Part shown: piece after piece, positions 33,203-41,386 of the stretch | Layout: each line of letters begins with the position of its first letter | How positions within the stretch are numbered: position 1 is the stretch's first letter | Assembly: GCA_024399015.1 (NCBI GenBank) | Contig: JAKSIC010000024.1 | Coordinates: 1 to 49,190, forward strand | DNA length: 49,190 bases | Reading direction: 5' to 3' | Source of the DNA: Fibrobacter sp. | GTDB lineage: Bacteria > Fibrobacterota > Fibrobacteria > Fibrobacterales > Fibrobacteraceae | The notes under the pieces: generated by a model | Databases searched by the model: none | What the model was told of the DNA's origin: nothing | What the model saw: the letters and a program-made list of their open reading frames with translations, nothing else | Program-made: the position numbers and the translations under genes

Positions 33203-34039
33203 ATGGATGTGGCTGAGCTTGTATTCGTACTTTTGTTTCTGATTAGTTTATTTTGGGGCCTTGTCATTAGCCCCATTTCCCTTGCTTTAAAAAAGTATAT
33301 GGATTTTGTGAAACGGTCCCAGACGGCGCTTTGGGAAAAGTTCCGTTATGTCATCTCTTATCCTGTTGTACTAGTGCTTTTTATGTTAGCCTGTTATGTT
33401 CCGCTGATCTTGGATGGAATTGCGGAAGATTTGAATCTGCCCATGCCCAAGGATTCCTGGCACTTGCTGGGCTACTTTATAGGATTCCTGGTCTATTTGT
33501 TTCTTAAACGGAAGACCATTATATCTTTTTTCAAGGACGAACGTCAGAAGGAGAGTACTCACGATACGCCCAGCGAATTGGCTGTAGAAATTATCGAAGT
33601 TGGTTGGCGTTGTAGAAAATGCGGGACGCCCTACCCATATCCTTACGATCGAGCGTCACCGATGTATGGAAGCCCTCTGTTTGTATGCCCCAAGTGTGGA
33701 TTGGAACAGGCGGATTATCGTCGTTTGGAACCTGCTTTGGACCGTCGATTTGGAAACTGGAATGTTCGTCAAATTTCCATAAAAGTGAATATTGTTTCTT
33801 TTATACTTTCTGTGGTGTTGATTGCGATGACTTTGAACATGCCTAATTCCTACGGAAAAACTTGTGCTCTTGTGCTGCTTTACGTGGGGACTGTATTTGT
33901 TGCAAGCGTGATTGTAACAGTTGAAAGCCTGTTAAAGAAAAAGCCCGACTTTATCAAGAAGTCGGAGCTTCGGTTGCAGAATAAGGATTATGTGGCGCAA
34001 CTTCGTAAATATGGCATCGAGATTCCGCGCAAAATCTAG
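33203..34039 (+). CDS. Membrane protein with central zinc-ribbon
   Basis: About 278 residues. Three N-terminal hydrophobic segments (VAELVFVLLFLISLFWGLVI; YPVVLVLFMLACYVPLIL; WHLLGYFIGFLVYLFL) precede a cytosolic-looking zinc ribbon, CRKCGTP ... FVCPKCGLE, and two C-terminal helices (VNIVSFILSVVLIAMTL; CALVLLYVGTVFVASVIV). No family recognised. Start uncertain: ATG 33203 is used here because the sequence just upstream looks like a weak yebC terminator with a T run; GTG 33176 or ATG 33179 would add 8-9 residues. No good ribosome-binding site for any. Confidence 0.7.
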   Translation: MDVAELVFVLLFLISLFWGLVISPISLALKKYMDFVKRSQTALWEKFRYVISYPVVLVLFMLACYVPLILDGIAEDLNLPMPKDSWHLLGYFIGFLVYLFLKRKTIISFFKDERQKESTHDTPSELAVEIIEVGWRCRKCGTPYPYPYDRASPMYGSPLFVCPKCGLEQADYRRLEPALDRRFGNWNVRQISIKVNIVSFILSVVLIAMTLNMPNSYGKTCALVLLYVGTVFVASVIVTVESLLKKKPDFIKKSELRLQNKDYVAQLRKYGIEIPRKI

Positions 34040-34042
34040 CGC

Positions 34043-34070
34043 CCTTTAACCTTTCTCCTTTAAACTATAG
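34043..34070. repeat. Short heptad repeat between convergent genes
   Basis: Three in-phase heptads of the CCTTTAA type plus one diverged unit, in the 33-bp gap between the zinc-ribbon gene and the amidase gene. Same 7-bp period as the longer arrays. Confidence 0.45.
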
Positions 34071-34072
34071 GC

Positions 34073-35251
34073 TTATCTACCCAAGGTTTCGCGGTAGTTG
34101 TGAACGGCGTTCTTGTAGTTTGCTACAGCCTTGGAAATGCGCTGGGCGATATCTTCCTGGCCCTTTGCTGTCATCATGTAGGCTTCGTCGTCGGGATTGC
34201 TGATAAACCCGATTTCGTATAGGACTGCGGGCATAAGCGCACCTACCAGCACCATGAAGCCCGCACCGCCTACGCCACCGGCTTGCTTACGAATCTTGCC
34301 GCCGTCGTTGCTCTTTAGCAATTCTTCTGTAAACATGTAGCTGTTCTGCTTGTATTTTTCCAGGCGAGCTTCCAGCTTAAACCACTCGATGGGGGAGAGT
34401 TCCTCCTTGGCGTTCTTTTCGCCATAGAGGGTGGCCACCTTGTTTTCGCGGCGGGCGATGGCCTTATCCTCTTCGCTTTCGGGAGCGCGGAGAACGTAGA
34501 TGTGGTATCCCTTGACCTGTTTTTTCTGTTCGGGCTTTCCGTCAATGGCGTTACAGTGGAGGCTAATAAACAAATCCCCATCCCAACCGTTTGCCAGATT
34601 GGCCCGTTGTCCCAGTTCAATGAAAACATCCTTGTCGCGGGTCATCTTGACCTTAAAGCCTTCCTTCTCCAGCTCCTTTTTCAGGAGTTTGCCCACGGCA
34701 AGAACGATGTCCTTTTCCTGGGCTTTTGCTCCGAGTGCTCCGGAGTCCTTTCCGCCATGACCGGGGTCGATGACTACGGTTTTGACTTCGCGAGTTCCCG
34801 CGGTTTCGTTCTTGGGGGTTGAAACTGTTTTTGCGGTTGTGGAACTGCTGGAGTTCTTTGTCACACTAGTGCTACTGGCTGGAGCCACTGCCGCTTTGAC
34901 CAACAATTTTTTTGTGTCTGCAGAGTCAATCCAGATGTGGTTGTCTCGAAACTCCGGGGCTGATTTCAGCGGGATGGATTTCCCGTCGGCATAGACGTAG
35001 GGGAGACCTATGGCGAACTTGATGGTGTCGCGATCCGCAATGAGTGAGAATGTTTTTTGTACGGGGTACCAGTGGAAGGATGCATTCTTGCTTTTGGCAA
35101 AAACTTCCACGTCTATCTTGCCGGCAGTTGTTGCAACGTTCTTATTTGCGGAGACCGTGTTTTTGTTTGTTGAGGAAGACGCTGCGGGTGCGGCCCAGAG
35201 GGTCGTTGCCACAAGGCTAAAAACTGCAAGCATTTTCCCGAGAAACTTCAT
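34073..35251 (-). CDS. N-acetylmuramoyl-L-alanine amidase (AmiC/Amidase_3 type)
   Basis: A signal peptide (1-20, ending TTLWAA) is followed by a variable domain (45-120) and a Ser/Thr linker, then the zinc amidase domain from about 158. Motifs: VVIDPGHGGKDSGA (zinc His), EKDIVLAV (zinc Glu), DLFISLHCNA (zinc His) and LYEIGFISNPDDE (catalytic Glu). Cleaves septal peptidoglycan during daughter-cell separation. Start codon shares one base with the smpB stop (TAATG). Last gene of the rlmN-to-amidase run. Confidence 0.92.
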   Translation of the reverse strand: MKFLGKMLAVFSLVATTLWAAPAASSSTNKNTVSANKNVATTAGKIDVEVFAKSKNASFHWYPVQKTFSLIADRDTIKFAIGLPYVYADGKSIPLKSAPEFRDNHIWIDSADTKKLLVKAAVAPASSTSVTKNSSSSTTAKTVSTPKNETAGTREVKTVVIDPGHGGKDSGALGAKAQEKDIVLAVGKLLKKELEKEGFKVKMTRDKDVFIELGQRANLANGWDGDLFISLHCNAIDGKPEQKKQVKGYHIYVLRAPESEEDKAIARRENKVATLYGEKNAKEELSPIEWFKLEARLEKYKQNSYMFTEELLKSNDGGKIRKQAGGVGGAGFMVLVGALMPAVLYEIGFISNPDDEAYMMTAKGQEDIAQRISKAVANYKNAVHNYRETLGR

Positions 35252-35721
35252 TACTTATGTGCCTTGGCTGCTCTTGCCATTTCCATCTTGGCGTCACGCT
35301 CCATGATGGACTGTCGCTTGTCATGCTGGTCCTTGCCGCGGCAGATGCCCACTTCCAGTTTAGCTCTGCGGTTCTTGAAGTAGAGCTTCAGCGGAATAAT
35401 GGTACAGCCCTTTAGTTCCTTGGCCTTACGCATTTTTGCAATTTCGTGCTTGTGTGCTAGGAGCTTTCTCTTGCGGGCAGGGAAATGATTGAATCGATTG
35501 GCAAAAAGGTATTCGTCAATGTGTGCCCCAACCATCCAGATTTCGTCCTTGTCCGGATCAATGTCTATCCAGGCTTCTCCGATGGTGCATTTACCATCGC
35601 GTATGGACTTGACTTCAGAACCAATGAGCATGATGCCCACCTCGAAGGTCTCGTCCACGAAATAGAGGTGGTTGGCCTTTCTATTCTGGATGACTGGTGT
35701 TGCCTGTTCTTTCTTAGCCAT
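35251..35721 (-). CDS. smpB: SsrA-binding protein SmpB
   Basis: Partner of tmRNA in ribosome rescue. 156 residues with NRKANHLYFVDETFEVGIMLIGSEVKSIR, HIDEYLFANRFNHFPARKRKLLAHKHEI and the basic tail KDQHDKRQSIMERDAKMEMARA that inserts in the mRNA channel. 13 bases after obgE and coupled to the amidase. The tmRNA gene (ssrA) is not in this window. Confidence 0.97.
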   Translation of the reverse strand: MAKKEQATPVIQNRKANHLYFVDETFEVGIMLIGSEVKSIRDGKCTIGEAWIDIDPDKDEIWMVGAHIDEYLFANRFNHFPARKRKLLAHKHEIAKMRKAKELKGCTIIPLKLYFKNRRAKLEVGICRGKDQHDKRQSIMERDAKMEMARAAKAHK

Positions 35722-35734
35722 TGACGGTTAAACC

Positions 35735-36898
35735 TTATTTCTTCTTTGCTGCCGGCTTGCGAGTCGCGGGCTTCTTTGCGGCGGACTTTGTTCCAGCCTT
35801 TGCGGAAGCCTTGCCTGCGGACTTTGCTGCAGTTGCAGCCTTGCGGGCTGCCTTTGCCTTGGTCTTGTCTGCAGCCTTGGGTGTCTTGGATTCAACAAGC
35901 TTCTTGGATTCCCAACCCACCTTCTTTTTCTGAACGTGAGGAACAGCTGCGTCCAATGCTTCCTGAAGTTCCTGGCAGCCTTCGCCAGTGAAAGCGGAGG
36001 TGACAATGACCTTTTCGCCGTTTTCCTTGAACTGCTTGATAGCTGCATCAATGCCCAGGTCGCTCTTGTTCAGCGCAATGACGTAGGGCTTCTGTGCAAG
36101 CTTCGGATGGAATGCTGCAAGTTCACCCTTGAGGACAGCAAACTGTTCGTAGGCGTTGTCCATGAAACCGTCGATTACGAACAAAAGAGTGTGGGTACGT
36201 TCGATGTGCTTCAGGAACTGATGGCCCAGACCCTTACCTTCGCTGGCGCCTTCCAGAAGACCCGGAATATCTGCCACCACAAAGCTATGGCCGTGCATCT
36301 GCACAATGCCAAGTACCGGTTCGAGCGTGGTAAAGGGATAGTCGCCAACTTTCGGGCGGCCGCTGGAAATCTTGTTCACCAGGCTGGACTTGCCTGCGTT
36401 GGGGAAGCCCACCAGACCAACGTCTGCCATGAGCTTAAGTTCCAGGGAGAGAACGCGCTTTTCGCCTGCTTCGCCGGGGAGGCACTTGCGAGGAGCCTGG
36501 TTGGACGGCGTTGCGAAATGCTGGTTGCCCATACCGCCCTTGCCGCCGCGTGCTGCGATCCAGCGTTGGCCGTCTTCGGTAAGGTCTGCAAGAATACGGC
36601 CTTCTTCGTCCTTCACGATGGTGCCGCGGGGAACGCCGACGACGAGGTCGTCTGCAGAAGCGCCGGTGCAACGCTTGGCACCGCCGGGCTGGCCGTTCTG
36701 AGCCTTGTAGACACGGGTGTTGCCCATGTCCAGCAGGGTAGAATACTGTTCGTTGACTTGGAGGATAACGTGACCGCCACGGCCGCCGTCACCGCCATCG
36801 GGGCCGCCCAGGGGTACAAACTTTTCTCGGTGGAAACTGCAGATGCCGTCGCCGCCTTTGCCGGAGCGTACTTCGATTGATTTTTCGTCTAAAAACAT
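35735..36898 (-). CDS. obgE: Obg-family GTPase with histone-like basic tail
   Basis: Late 50S assembly and stress-linked GTPase. The glycine-rich Obg domain (1-158; GGPDGGDGGRGGHV) is followed by the G domain with P-loop GFPNAGKS (164-171), switch II DIPG (210-213) and NKSD (277-280). The usual acidic or OCT C-terminal domain is absent. Instead residues 330-387 are Lys/Ala/Pro-rich (KPATRKPAAKKK), resembling histone H1 tails. ATG with GGGAG upstream (ribosome-binding site near 36905). Confidence 0.96.
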   Translation of the reverse strand: MFLDEKSIEVRSGKGGDGICSFHREKFVPLGGPDGGDGGRGGHVILQVNEQYSTLLDMGNTRVYKAQNGQPGGAKRCTGASADDLVVGVPRGTIVKDEEGRILADLTEDGQRWIAARGGKGGMGNQHFATPSNQAPRKCLPGEAGEKRVLSLELKLMADVGLVGFPNAGKSSLVNKISSGRPKVGDYPFTTLEPVLGIVQMHGHSFVVADIPGLLEGASEGKGLGHQFLKHIERTHTLLFVIDGFMDNAYEQFAVLKGELAAFHPKLAQKPYVIALNKSDLGIDAAIKQFKENGEKVIVTSAFTGEGCQELQEALDAAVPHVQKKKVGWESKKLVESKTPKAADKTKAKAARKAATAAKSAGKASAKAGTKSAAKKPATRKPAAKKK

Positions 36899-36928
36899 AA
36901 TTCTCCCGTGGATTGGGTGAGGTTGTGA

Positions 36929-37903
36929 TTACAGGCCCAGGGCTTCGTCGAGACCCAGGGCGATGTTCATGTTCTGGATGGCGGCGCCGCTTGCGCCCTT
37001 GCCCAGATTGTCGATAATGGTTGTAACCTGCATAACGGTTTCGTTGCCGAACACCTGGATGCAAGCGTTGTTGGTGCCGTTGCAAATGGTGGGGTTCAAG
37101 CGACCGTTAACAAGTGCCGGGGAAACAGCGGGAGCTGCTTCGTAAGGCATGACGGATACAAAGTTGGAACCTTCGTAATGCTTTGCCAGAACTTCGGTAA
37201 GTTCTTCCGGAGTGACCTTCTTGGTCAGCTGGTTTGCAAAGATGGCGGCAGTCACAGCCATGCCCTTGTAGTAGGGGCCAAGTACCGGGTTGAAGAACGG
37301 AGTGTTTTCCAGTTCGCAGTACTTCTTCATTTCAGGAAGGTGCTTGTGAGCGAGAGCCAATGCGTAAGGTGCCGGTGCCATGATGGCGAGGGATTCGCCG
37401 GGCTTGTGGCCGAGGGCTGCTTCCTCTTCATATTCGGCAATGAGCTTCTTGCCACCGCCGGAGTAACCGGTGAGGCTGTAGGCTGCAACGTTTGCGGATT
37501 TCGGGAGGAGACCGCTTGCGATCAGCGGGTGAACTCCCAGAATGAAACCGGTGGCGTGGCAGCCGGGATTTGCAATGCGCTTTGCCTTGCTGATTGCTTC
37601 ACGCTGTGCCGCGGAAAGTTCAGGCATCCCGTAGGTCCAGTCGGGATTGACGCGGTGAGCGGTAGATGCATCGATGATGCAGGTGTTGGGATTGGTGCAG
37701 AGGGCTGCGCTTTCTACAGCTGCAGCATCCGGCAGACACAGGAAGGTCACGTCGGATTCGTTGATCAATCTCTGACGTTCGTTCACATCCTTACGGAGTT
37801 CCGGATCGATGCGGAGAACTTCAACATCAGTACGCTTTGCAAGGCGGTCATAAATCTGAAGACCGGTGGTACCTGCTTCGCCATCAACAAAAATCTTGAA
37901 CAT
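36929..37903 (-). CDS. argC: N-acetyl-gamma-glutamyl-phosphate reductase, type 2
   Basis: Arginine biosynthesis step 3. 324 residues, with the N-terminal Rossmann segment VDGEAGTTGLQI, ADASTAHRV-like (IIDASTAHRVNPDWTYGMPEL) and catalytic C115 in NPGCHATGF. The GEAGTTG start and short length mark the ArgC2 type rather than the 340-residue type 1. Sits between the YchJ-like gene and obgE; the other arg genes are absent. Confidence 0.95.
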   Translation of the reverse strand: MFKIFVDGEAGTTGLQIYDRLAKRTDVEVLRIDPELRKDVNERQRLINESDVTFLCLPDAAAVESAALCTNPNTCIIDASTAHRVNPDWTYGMPELSAAQREAISKAKRIANPGCHATGFILGVHPLIASGLLPKSANVAAYSLTGYSGGGKKLIAEYEEEAALGHKPGESLAIMAPAPYALALAHKHLPEMKKYCELENTPFFNPVLGPYYKGMAVTAAIFANQLTKKVTPEELTEVLAKHYEGSNFVSVMPYEAAPAVSPALVNGRLNPTICNGTNNACIQVFGNETVMQVTTIIDNLGKGASGAAIQNMNIALGLDEALGL

Positions 37904-37923
37904 TGCAATATTCCTTCGAAAAA

Positions 37924-38031
37924 GTGGCTAGTGAACAGTAAACAGTGGTTTGTTTAAATAGTCGTGGCTGCGCCACTTGATATAAGCGCTTTGCACGCAC
38001 TAATCACTAACCACTAGTCACTAATCACTTA
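37924..38031. repeat. Heptad-repeat inverted element between YchJ-like gene and argC
   Basis: Left arm 37924-37958: five 7-mers of GTGGCTA/GTGAACA/GTAAACA type. Right arm 37997-38031: five complementary 7-mers such as TCACTAA and CCACTAG. Between them is a perfect hairpin, GTGGC/GCCAC (37964-37976). The right arm ends two bases before the stop codon of the YchJ-like gene. Confidence 0.8.
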
Positions 38032-38033
38032 AA

Positions 38034-38528
38034 TTACTTGCCAGCGCCGCAGCACTTCTTGTACTTCTTGCCGGAACCGCACGGGCACGGATCGTTACGA
38101 CCCACATCCGGTTCGGTCTTCTTCACGGTTTCCTGCTTCACAGCACGGCCATCGTAGAAGAACCAAGCACCGCCGACCTTGTGGAATTCGCCAAGTTCGT
38201 GGTGGTTGCGGGTAACGTTGCCCTGCTTGAAGCGGGCGATGAATTCGACCCAGCCGATGTTCTTTTCTTCTTCGGTCTTGGTCTGCTTGATTTCAATGCC
38301 GAGCCATTCGGACTGCTTGCTCCATGCTTCTACGCTGGGTTCGTCAAAGTCGTCACGCTGGGTAGCTTCGAGAGATTCCTTGAGCCACTTGATTTCGTGC
38401 TTGACGTAAGCGGTGTAGCGAGAACGCATCAAAGCTTCGGGAGAAGCTGCAAGAGCAGTCTGCTTGATGATAGGTTCGCAGCATTCGCAATATTCCTTAC
38501 CGGAACCGCAGGGACATAAATCAGCCAT
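38034..38528 (-). CDS. YchJ-family protein with SEC-C motifs at both ends
   Basis: 164 residues. N-terminal SEC-C ([14 protein letters not shown]), the central YchJ NTF2-like domain ([31 protein letters not shown]) and C-terminal SEC-C ([17 protein letters not shown]). SEC-C motifs bind zinc and contact SecB or ribosomal proteins in SecA. Function of YchJ is unknown. Start at 38528 (MADLCPCG) has GAGG upstream; an in-frame start 36 bases further up would add an unsupported [12 protein letters not shown]. Confidence 0.9.
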   Translation of the reverse strand: MADLCPCGSGKEYCECCEPIIKQTALAASPEALMRSRYTAYVKHEIKWLKESLEATQRDDFDEPSVEAWSKQSEWLGIEIKQTKTEEEKNIGWVEFIARFKQGNVTRNHHELGEFHKVGGAWFFYDGRAVKQETVKKTEPDVGRNDPCPCGSGKKYKKCCGAGK

Positions 38529-38581
38529 AATTACCTCGTTAAAAAAGGGGTGAAATTTATTCAAGGAAAAGATAGAAATTA

Positions 38582-38774
38582 GACGAGAGAGGCGAGACGG
38601 GAGACGAGAGAAATGGGCTGGAATTAGACGAGAGAGGGGAAATGAAAGAAAGGATGAAGAATGTGGATAATGGTGGCGTTCCCACGACCTCTTCTCTTAT
38701 ACTTCGTAAAAAAAAGACGAAAGGTTTTATCCTCTCGTCTTTCGTCTGTAGGCTCGAAGAGCCGTTCTTTCGTC
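38582..38774. repeat. GACGAGA-type heptad-repeat inverted element
   Basis: Left arm 38582-38637 consists of 7-mers such as GACGAGA, GAGGCGA and GACGGGA. Right arm 38733-38774 consists of TCTCGTC and TTTCGTC units with a perfect GGCTC/GAGCC hairpin (38751-38763) inside. Same layout and 7-bp period as the GTGGTTA elements but an unrelated unit. It fills the 250-bp space between the methyltransferase stop and the YchJ-like start; no gene seen there. Confidence 0.7.
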
Positions 38775-38778
38775 TAAA

Positions 38779-39399
38779 TTACAAGCACTTCTTGAGGAGC
38801 CAGAATTCTTCCTTGCCGACCCGGTTCGGGAGGCTGCCTACAGCCGGAATGCGATCCACGATATCGAACACGCCGTCCAGACGAGCCATGAGTTCGCCTT
38901 CGCTGGTGCAGTGGGGAGGACCCTGAAGAGTCTTGCCGTTCATCAGCGGATACATGAGGGAAATCAAAAGGCCGTCGTCCTTCAGCATCTTGTAGCAGAC
39001 TTCAAAGTATTCATCGCGGCGGCCCGGATGAATAGCGGTGAAGGTGCAGTAGTCATAGACGATATCGAACTGCTGGCCGCCGCGCTTTGCATCCTTCGGG
39101 GAAAGGGTGAAAAGGTCCAAATCCAAGGAACGGAGGTTCTTGTGCTTGCGGCTCAAATGGTCCAGTTCATCAACTGCGGTAGGTGCAAAATCAACTGCCA
39201 AAACGTCGTGACCGCGGAGGGCCCATGCTTCGGCATCGTAACCAAAGCCAGCGCCGGGAACGAGGACGGAGCCAGTTGCGGGGCAGGCGGGATTCTTGAA
39301 GAATTCCAACAAGGCGGGTGTTGCCTTCTTGGTGTTCCAGTAGTCCTTACCTTCGGCGTAGAGGTTGTCCCAGAAATCCGGGAGGTTCTGTGTTAACAT
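38779..39399 (-). CDS. Class I SAM-dependent methyltransferase, thiopurine-methyltransferase-like
   Basis: 206 residues. The N-terminal FWDNLYAEGKDYWNTKKATPALLEF matches the TPMT/HOL family opening. The SAM-binding motif I is VLVPGAGFGYDAEAWALRGHDVLAVDF, followed by FDIVYDYCTFTAIHPGRRDEYF and LLISLMYPL. Family members methylate thiols, halides or selenium/tellurium compounds; the substrate here is unknown. 20 bases after rlmN. Confidence 0.88.
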   Translation of the reverse strand: MLTQNLPDFWDNLYAEGKDYWNTKKATPALLEFFKNPACPATGSVLVPGAGFGYDAEAWALRGHDVLAVDFAPTAVDELDHLSRKHKNLRSLDLDLFTLSPKDAKRGGQQFDIVYDYCTFTAIHPGRRDEYFEVCYKMLKDDGLLISLMYPLMNGKTLQGPPHCTSEGELMARLDGVFDIVDRIPAVGSLPNRVGKEEFWLLKKCL

Positions 39400-39418
39400 A
39401 AGTTATTCCTTTTCTCTT

Positions 39419-40543
39419 CTAATTGGACTTCGGGGTTGCATCGGGGAGGCTGTGGCCACGTTCGAATGCTTCCTGGTTGTCTCTGTTCTTCTTGTAAGCG
39501 AGCTGGCCGCAGGCGGCAAGAATGTCTCGGCCGCGGGCGGTACGAATCGTGATCTGGATCTGTGCTGCACGGACTGCGGCGAGGAAGGTGTCCACTTCGT
39601 CGGGGGTGGGTGCATGCAAGTTGGGATCGTCACCATCGTTCAGGATGATAGCGTTCACCTTCACGCGGCGAGGTGCGCAAATGCGGATAAGTTCCTTGGC
39701 AGCCTTGGGGGTGCAGGTGATGTTCTGGATCAGAACGAATTCGAAAGTCACATAGTTGTCGGTACGACGGATGTATTCGTCAACCGCTTCCAAAAGTTTT
39801 TCGATGGGCCAGATGTTGTTCACCGGCATGACGGAAGAACGATACTCGTTGTTGGTGCTGTTGAGGCTGATGGCCAGGCAGCAGGGAGTATTGCGATCCA
39901 CAAGTTCCTTGATACGGGGAACCACGCCGGAGGTGCTGACTGTCATGCGCTTGGCGCCCATGTTGAACAACTTCTGGTTATGCAACGTGCAGCAGACACG
40001 GTGTACGTTTTCGATGTTGTTCAGGGGTTCACCCATGCCCATGAAAATGATGTTGGTGACCTGAGCGACGTTGCCGTCTTCTGCGAGAATACCCGCATCC
40101 TTCAGGTACCAGTTTACGTTCAAAATTTCTTCAAGAATTTCGCCGGCTTCCAGGTTGCGGAAGAAACCCATCTTTGCAGTACGGCAGAAGGCGCAGTTCA
40201 TGGCGCAGCCCACCTGGGTGGACACGCAAACAGAAAAACGACCGTTGGCCGGAATCATGACAGTTTCGATGTGGTAACCGTCGTGGGTTTCAAAAAGCCA
40301 CTTGACGGTACCATCCACAGAGACCATGTGCTGGTCTTCCTTGAGGGAGCGCAGTTCAAACTGCTTTGCCATCTTTTCGCGGAGAGCGGGCGAAATGTTC
40401 ACCATTTCGTCGTAGGAACGGACCTGCTGACAAAAGAGCCATTTTTGAATTTGGTCGGCTCTAAAGGGCTTTTCATTAACGTCTCTCAGCCAAGCCTTGA
40501 GCTCGTCTGTAGTCAGTGTTTTGATGTTGCGCGGCCATTCCAT
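39419..40543 (-). CDS. rlmN: 23S rRNA (adenine-2503-C2)-methyltransferase RlmN
   Basis: Dual-specificity radical-SAM enzyme (23S A2503, tRNA A37). CxxxCxxC cluster C113, C117, C120; the two methyl-transfer cysteines correspond to C106 (seven before C113) and C345 (ILAACGQLA). GMGEPLNN and ISLNSTNNEYR present. 374 residues. The start is taken as ATG 40543: an upstream in-frame TTG at 40552 lies inside the TATCTTTG promoter element. No ribosome-binding site; leaderless translation is likely. Confidence 0.96.
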   Translation of the reverse strand: MEWPRNIKTLTTDELKAWLRDVNEKPFRADQIQKWLFCQQVRSYDEMVNISPALREKMAKQFELRSLKEDQHMVSVDGTVKWLFETHDGYHIETVMIPANGRFSVCVSTQVGCAMNCAFCRTAKMGFFRNLEAGEILEEILNVNWYLKDAGILAEDGNVAQVTNIIFMGMGEPLNNIENVHRVCCTLHNQKLFNMGAKRMTVSTSGVVPRIKELVDRNTPCCLAISLNSTNNEYRSSVMPVNNIWPIEKLLEAVDEYIRRTDNYVTFEFVLIQNITCTPKAAKELIRICAPRRVKVNAIILNDGDDPNLHAPTPDEVDTFLAAVRAAQIQITIRTARGRDILAACGQLAYKKNRDNQEAFERGHSLPDATPKSN

Positions 40544-40549
40544 AGGTCG

Positions 40550-40557
40550 CAAAGATA
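40550..40557 (-). promoter_or_regulatory. TATCTTTG promoter element of rlmN
   Basis: Minus-strand TATCTTTG ends 6 bases before the ATG at 40543, in the 33-bp space after the XRE gene. Predicted transcription start falls at or within a few bases of the ATG. No obvious -35 box. Confidence 0.55.
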
Positions 40558-40576
40558 GTAAAAAATAACCTTTTTG

Positions 40577-40924
40577 TTAAGGGCGGTCTTTGTCCTTGGG
40601 CGGACGGGTGTTTTTTGTATAAGTTTGCGCGCCCGTTGGAGGTTCGGCCGCCATATTTGTGGGATTTTCCAACTTTGCTTCCCAAATTACATACAAACGG
40701 TCCACTTCCTGGAACAACTCTGTCAGGGACATTCCCACGGCTGTGGCGAAGTTGCCGATGGAGGAAATGGACGGATTTCGCTTTCCGCTTTCCACCATGG
40801 AAATGAACTGCCTTGTCGTGTTTGCGATGAGTGACAGGTTTTCCTGCGACAGTCCTTTTTGCTGACGATGAGAAATGAAAACTTGTCTGATGACTTCTTT
40901 TAGAATTTCCTCGTTGTATTTCAT
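40577..40924 (-). CDS. XRE-family transcriptional regulator
   Basis: 115 residues. A helix-turn-helix lies at about 17-72 (FISHRQQKGLSQENLSLIANTTRQFISMVESGKRNPSISSI), in the common XRE form. The C-terminal 40 residues are proline- and lysine-rich and probably disordered. GGGGG ribosome-binding site. Upstream are a perfect palindrome (40995) and a CCAAATTGG motif (40950), candidate operators. Targets unknown; may regulate itself and the following rlmN run. Confidence 0.88.
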   Translation of the reverse strand: MKYNEEILKEVIRQVFISHRQQKGLSQENLSLIANTTRQFISMVESGKRNPSISSIGNFATAVGMSLTELFQEVDRLYVIWEAKLENPTNMAAEPPTGAQTYTKNTRPPKDKDRP

Positions 40925-40949
40925 GTGATCCCCCTTTTTTGCCCCACAC

Positions 40950-41012
40950 CCAAATTGGAAGGACCCAATTTTAATTAATCATGAGAGAAAAGCGTGCAAA
41001 CAACTGTTTGCA
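40950..41012. promoter_or_regulatory. Candidate operators upstream of the XRE gene
   Basis: TGCAAACAACTGTTTGCA (40995-41012) is an 8+2+8 inverted repeat overlapping a TTGCAC -35-like box on the minus strand. CCAAATTGG (40950-40958) is a second palindrome, with a half-copy CCCAATTTT at 40963. Both fit XRE autoregulation; unproven. Confidence 0.45.
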
Positions 41013-41090
41013 AAATTTGGGAACTTGTACGAAATAAATTTTTTATAATGATTTTGAAATCTTGTTTTCCCTAGGGTAAACATCGGAAAC

Positions 41091-41123
41091 AAAAAAACCA
41101 CGATGTTTCCATCGTGGTTTTTT
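41091..41123 (-). terminator. Terminator downstream of tRNA-Arg
   Basis: CCACGATG (41098-41105) pairs with CATCGTGG (41110-41117) with a 4-nt loop. A7 and T6 flanks extend the stem and give a T run on either strand. It starts two bases past the tRNA 3' end on the minus strand. Confidence 0.9.
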
Positions 41124-41124
41124 C

Positions 41125-41198
<74 letters not shown>

Positions 41199-41212
41199 TT
41201 GTTTTGTGTGCC

Positions 41213-41242
41213 CAAATATAGTTTTCCCTAAAGAATTGTCAA
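41213..41242 (-). promoter_or_regulatory. Strong promoter of tRNA-Arg
   Basis: On the minus strand TTGACA (41242-41237), a 16-bp spacer and TATATT (41220-41215) continuing as TATATTTG. This is the best -35/-10 match in the window and anchors the reading of the TAnnTTTG motif as a -10 element. Confidence 0.8.
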
Positions 41243-41347
41243 GGGTAATTGAAGAAAAAAGTTGATTTTTTTTTAGAAGTCTAAAATAGGCCCTTTTTTG
41301 ACCCTTTTCCGGACCATAGGGGAGATAGGAGGCTCCCTTATATTAGC

Positions 41348-41355
41348 TATCTTTG
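41348..41355 (+). promoter_or_regulatory. TATCTTTG promoter element of the penicillin-binding protein gene
   Basis: TATCTTTG, 31 bases before the ATG at 41387; an overlapping alternative TATATT lies at 41339-41344. No good -35 box at normal spacing. Nothing else is seen in 41243-41386. Confidence 0.5.
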
Positions 41356-41386
41356 GCCCAACGAATTTTTTTACAGTGTTATAGAG

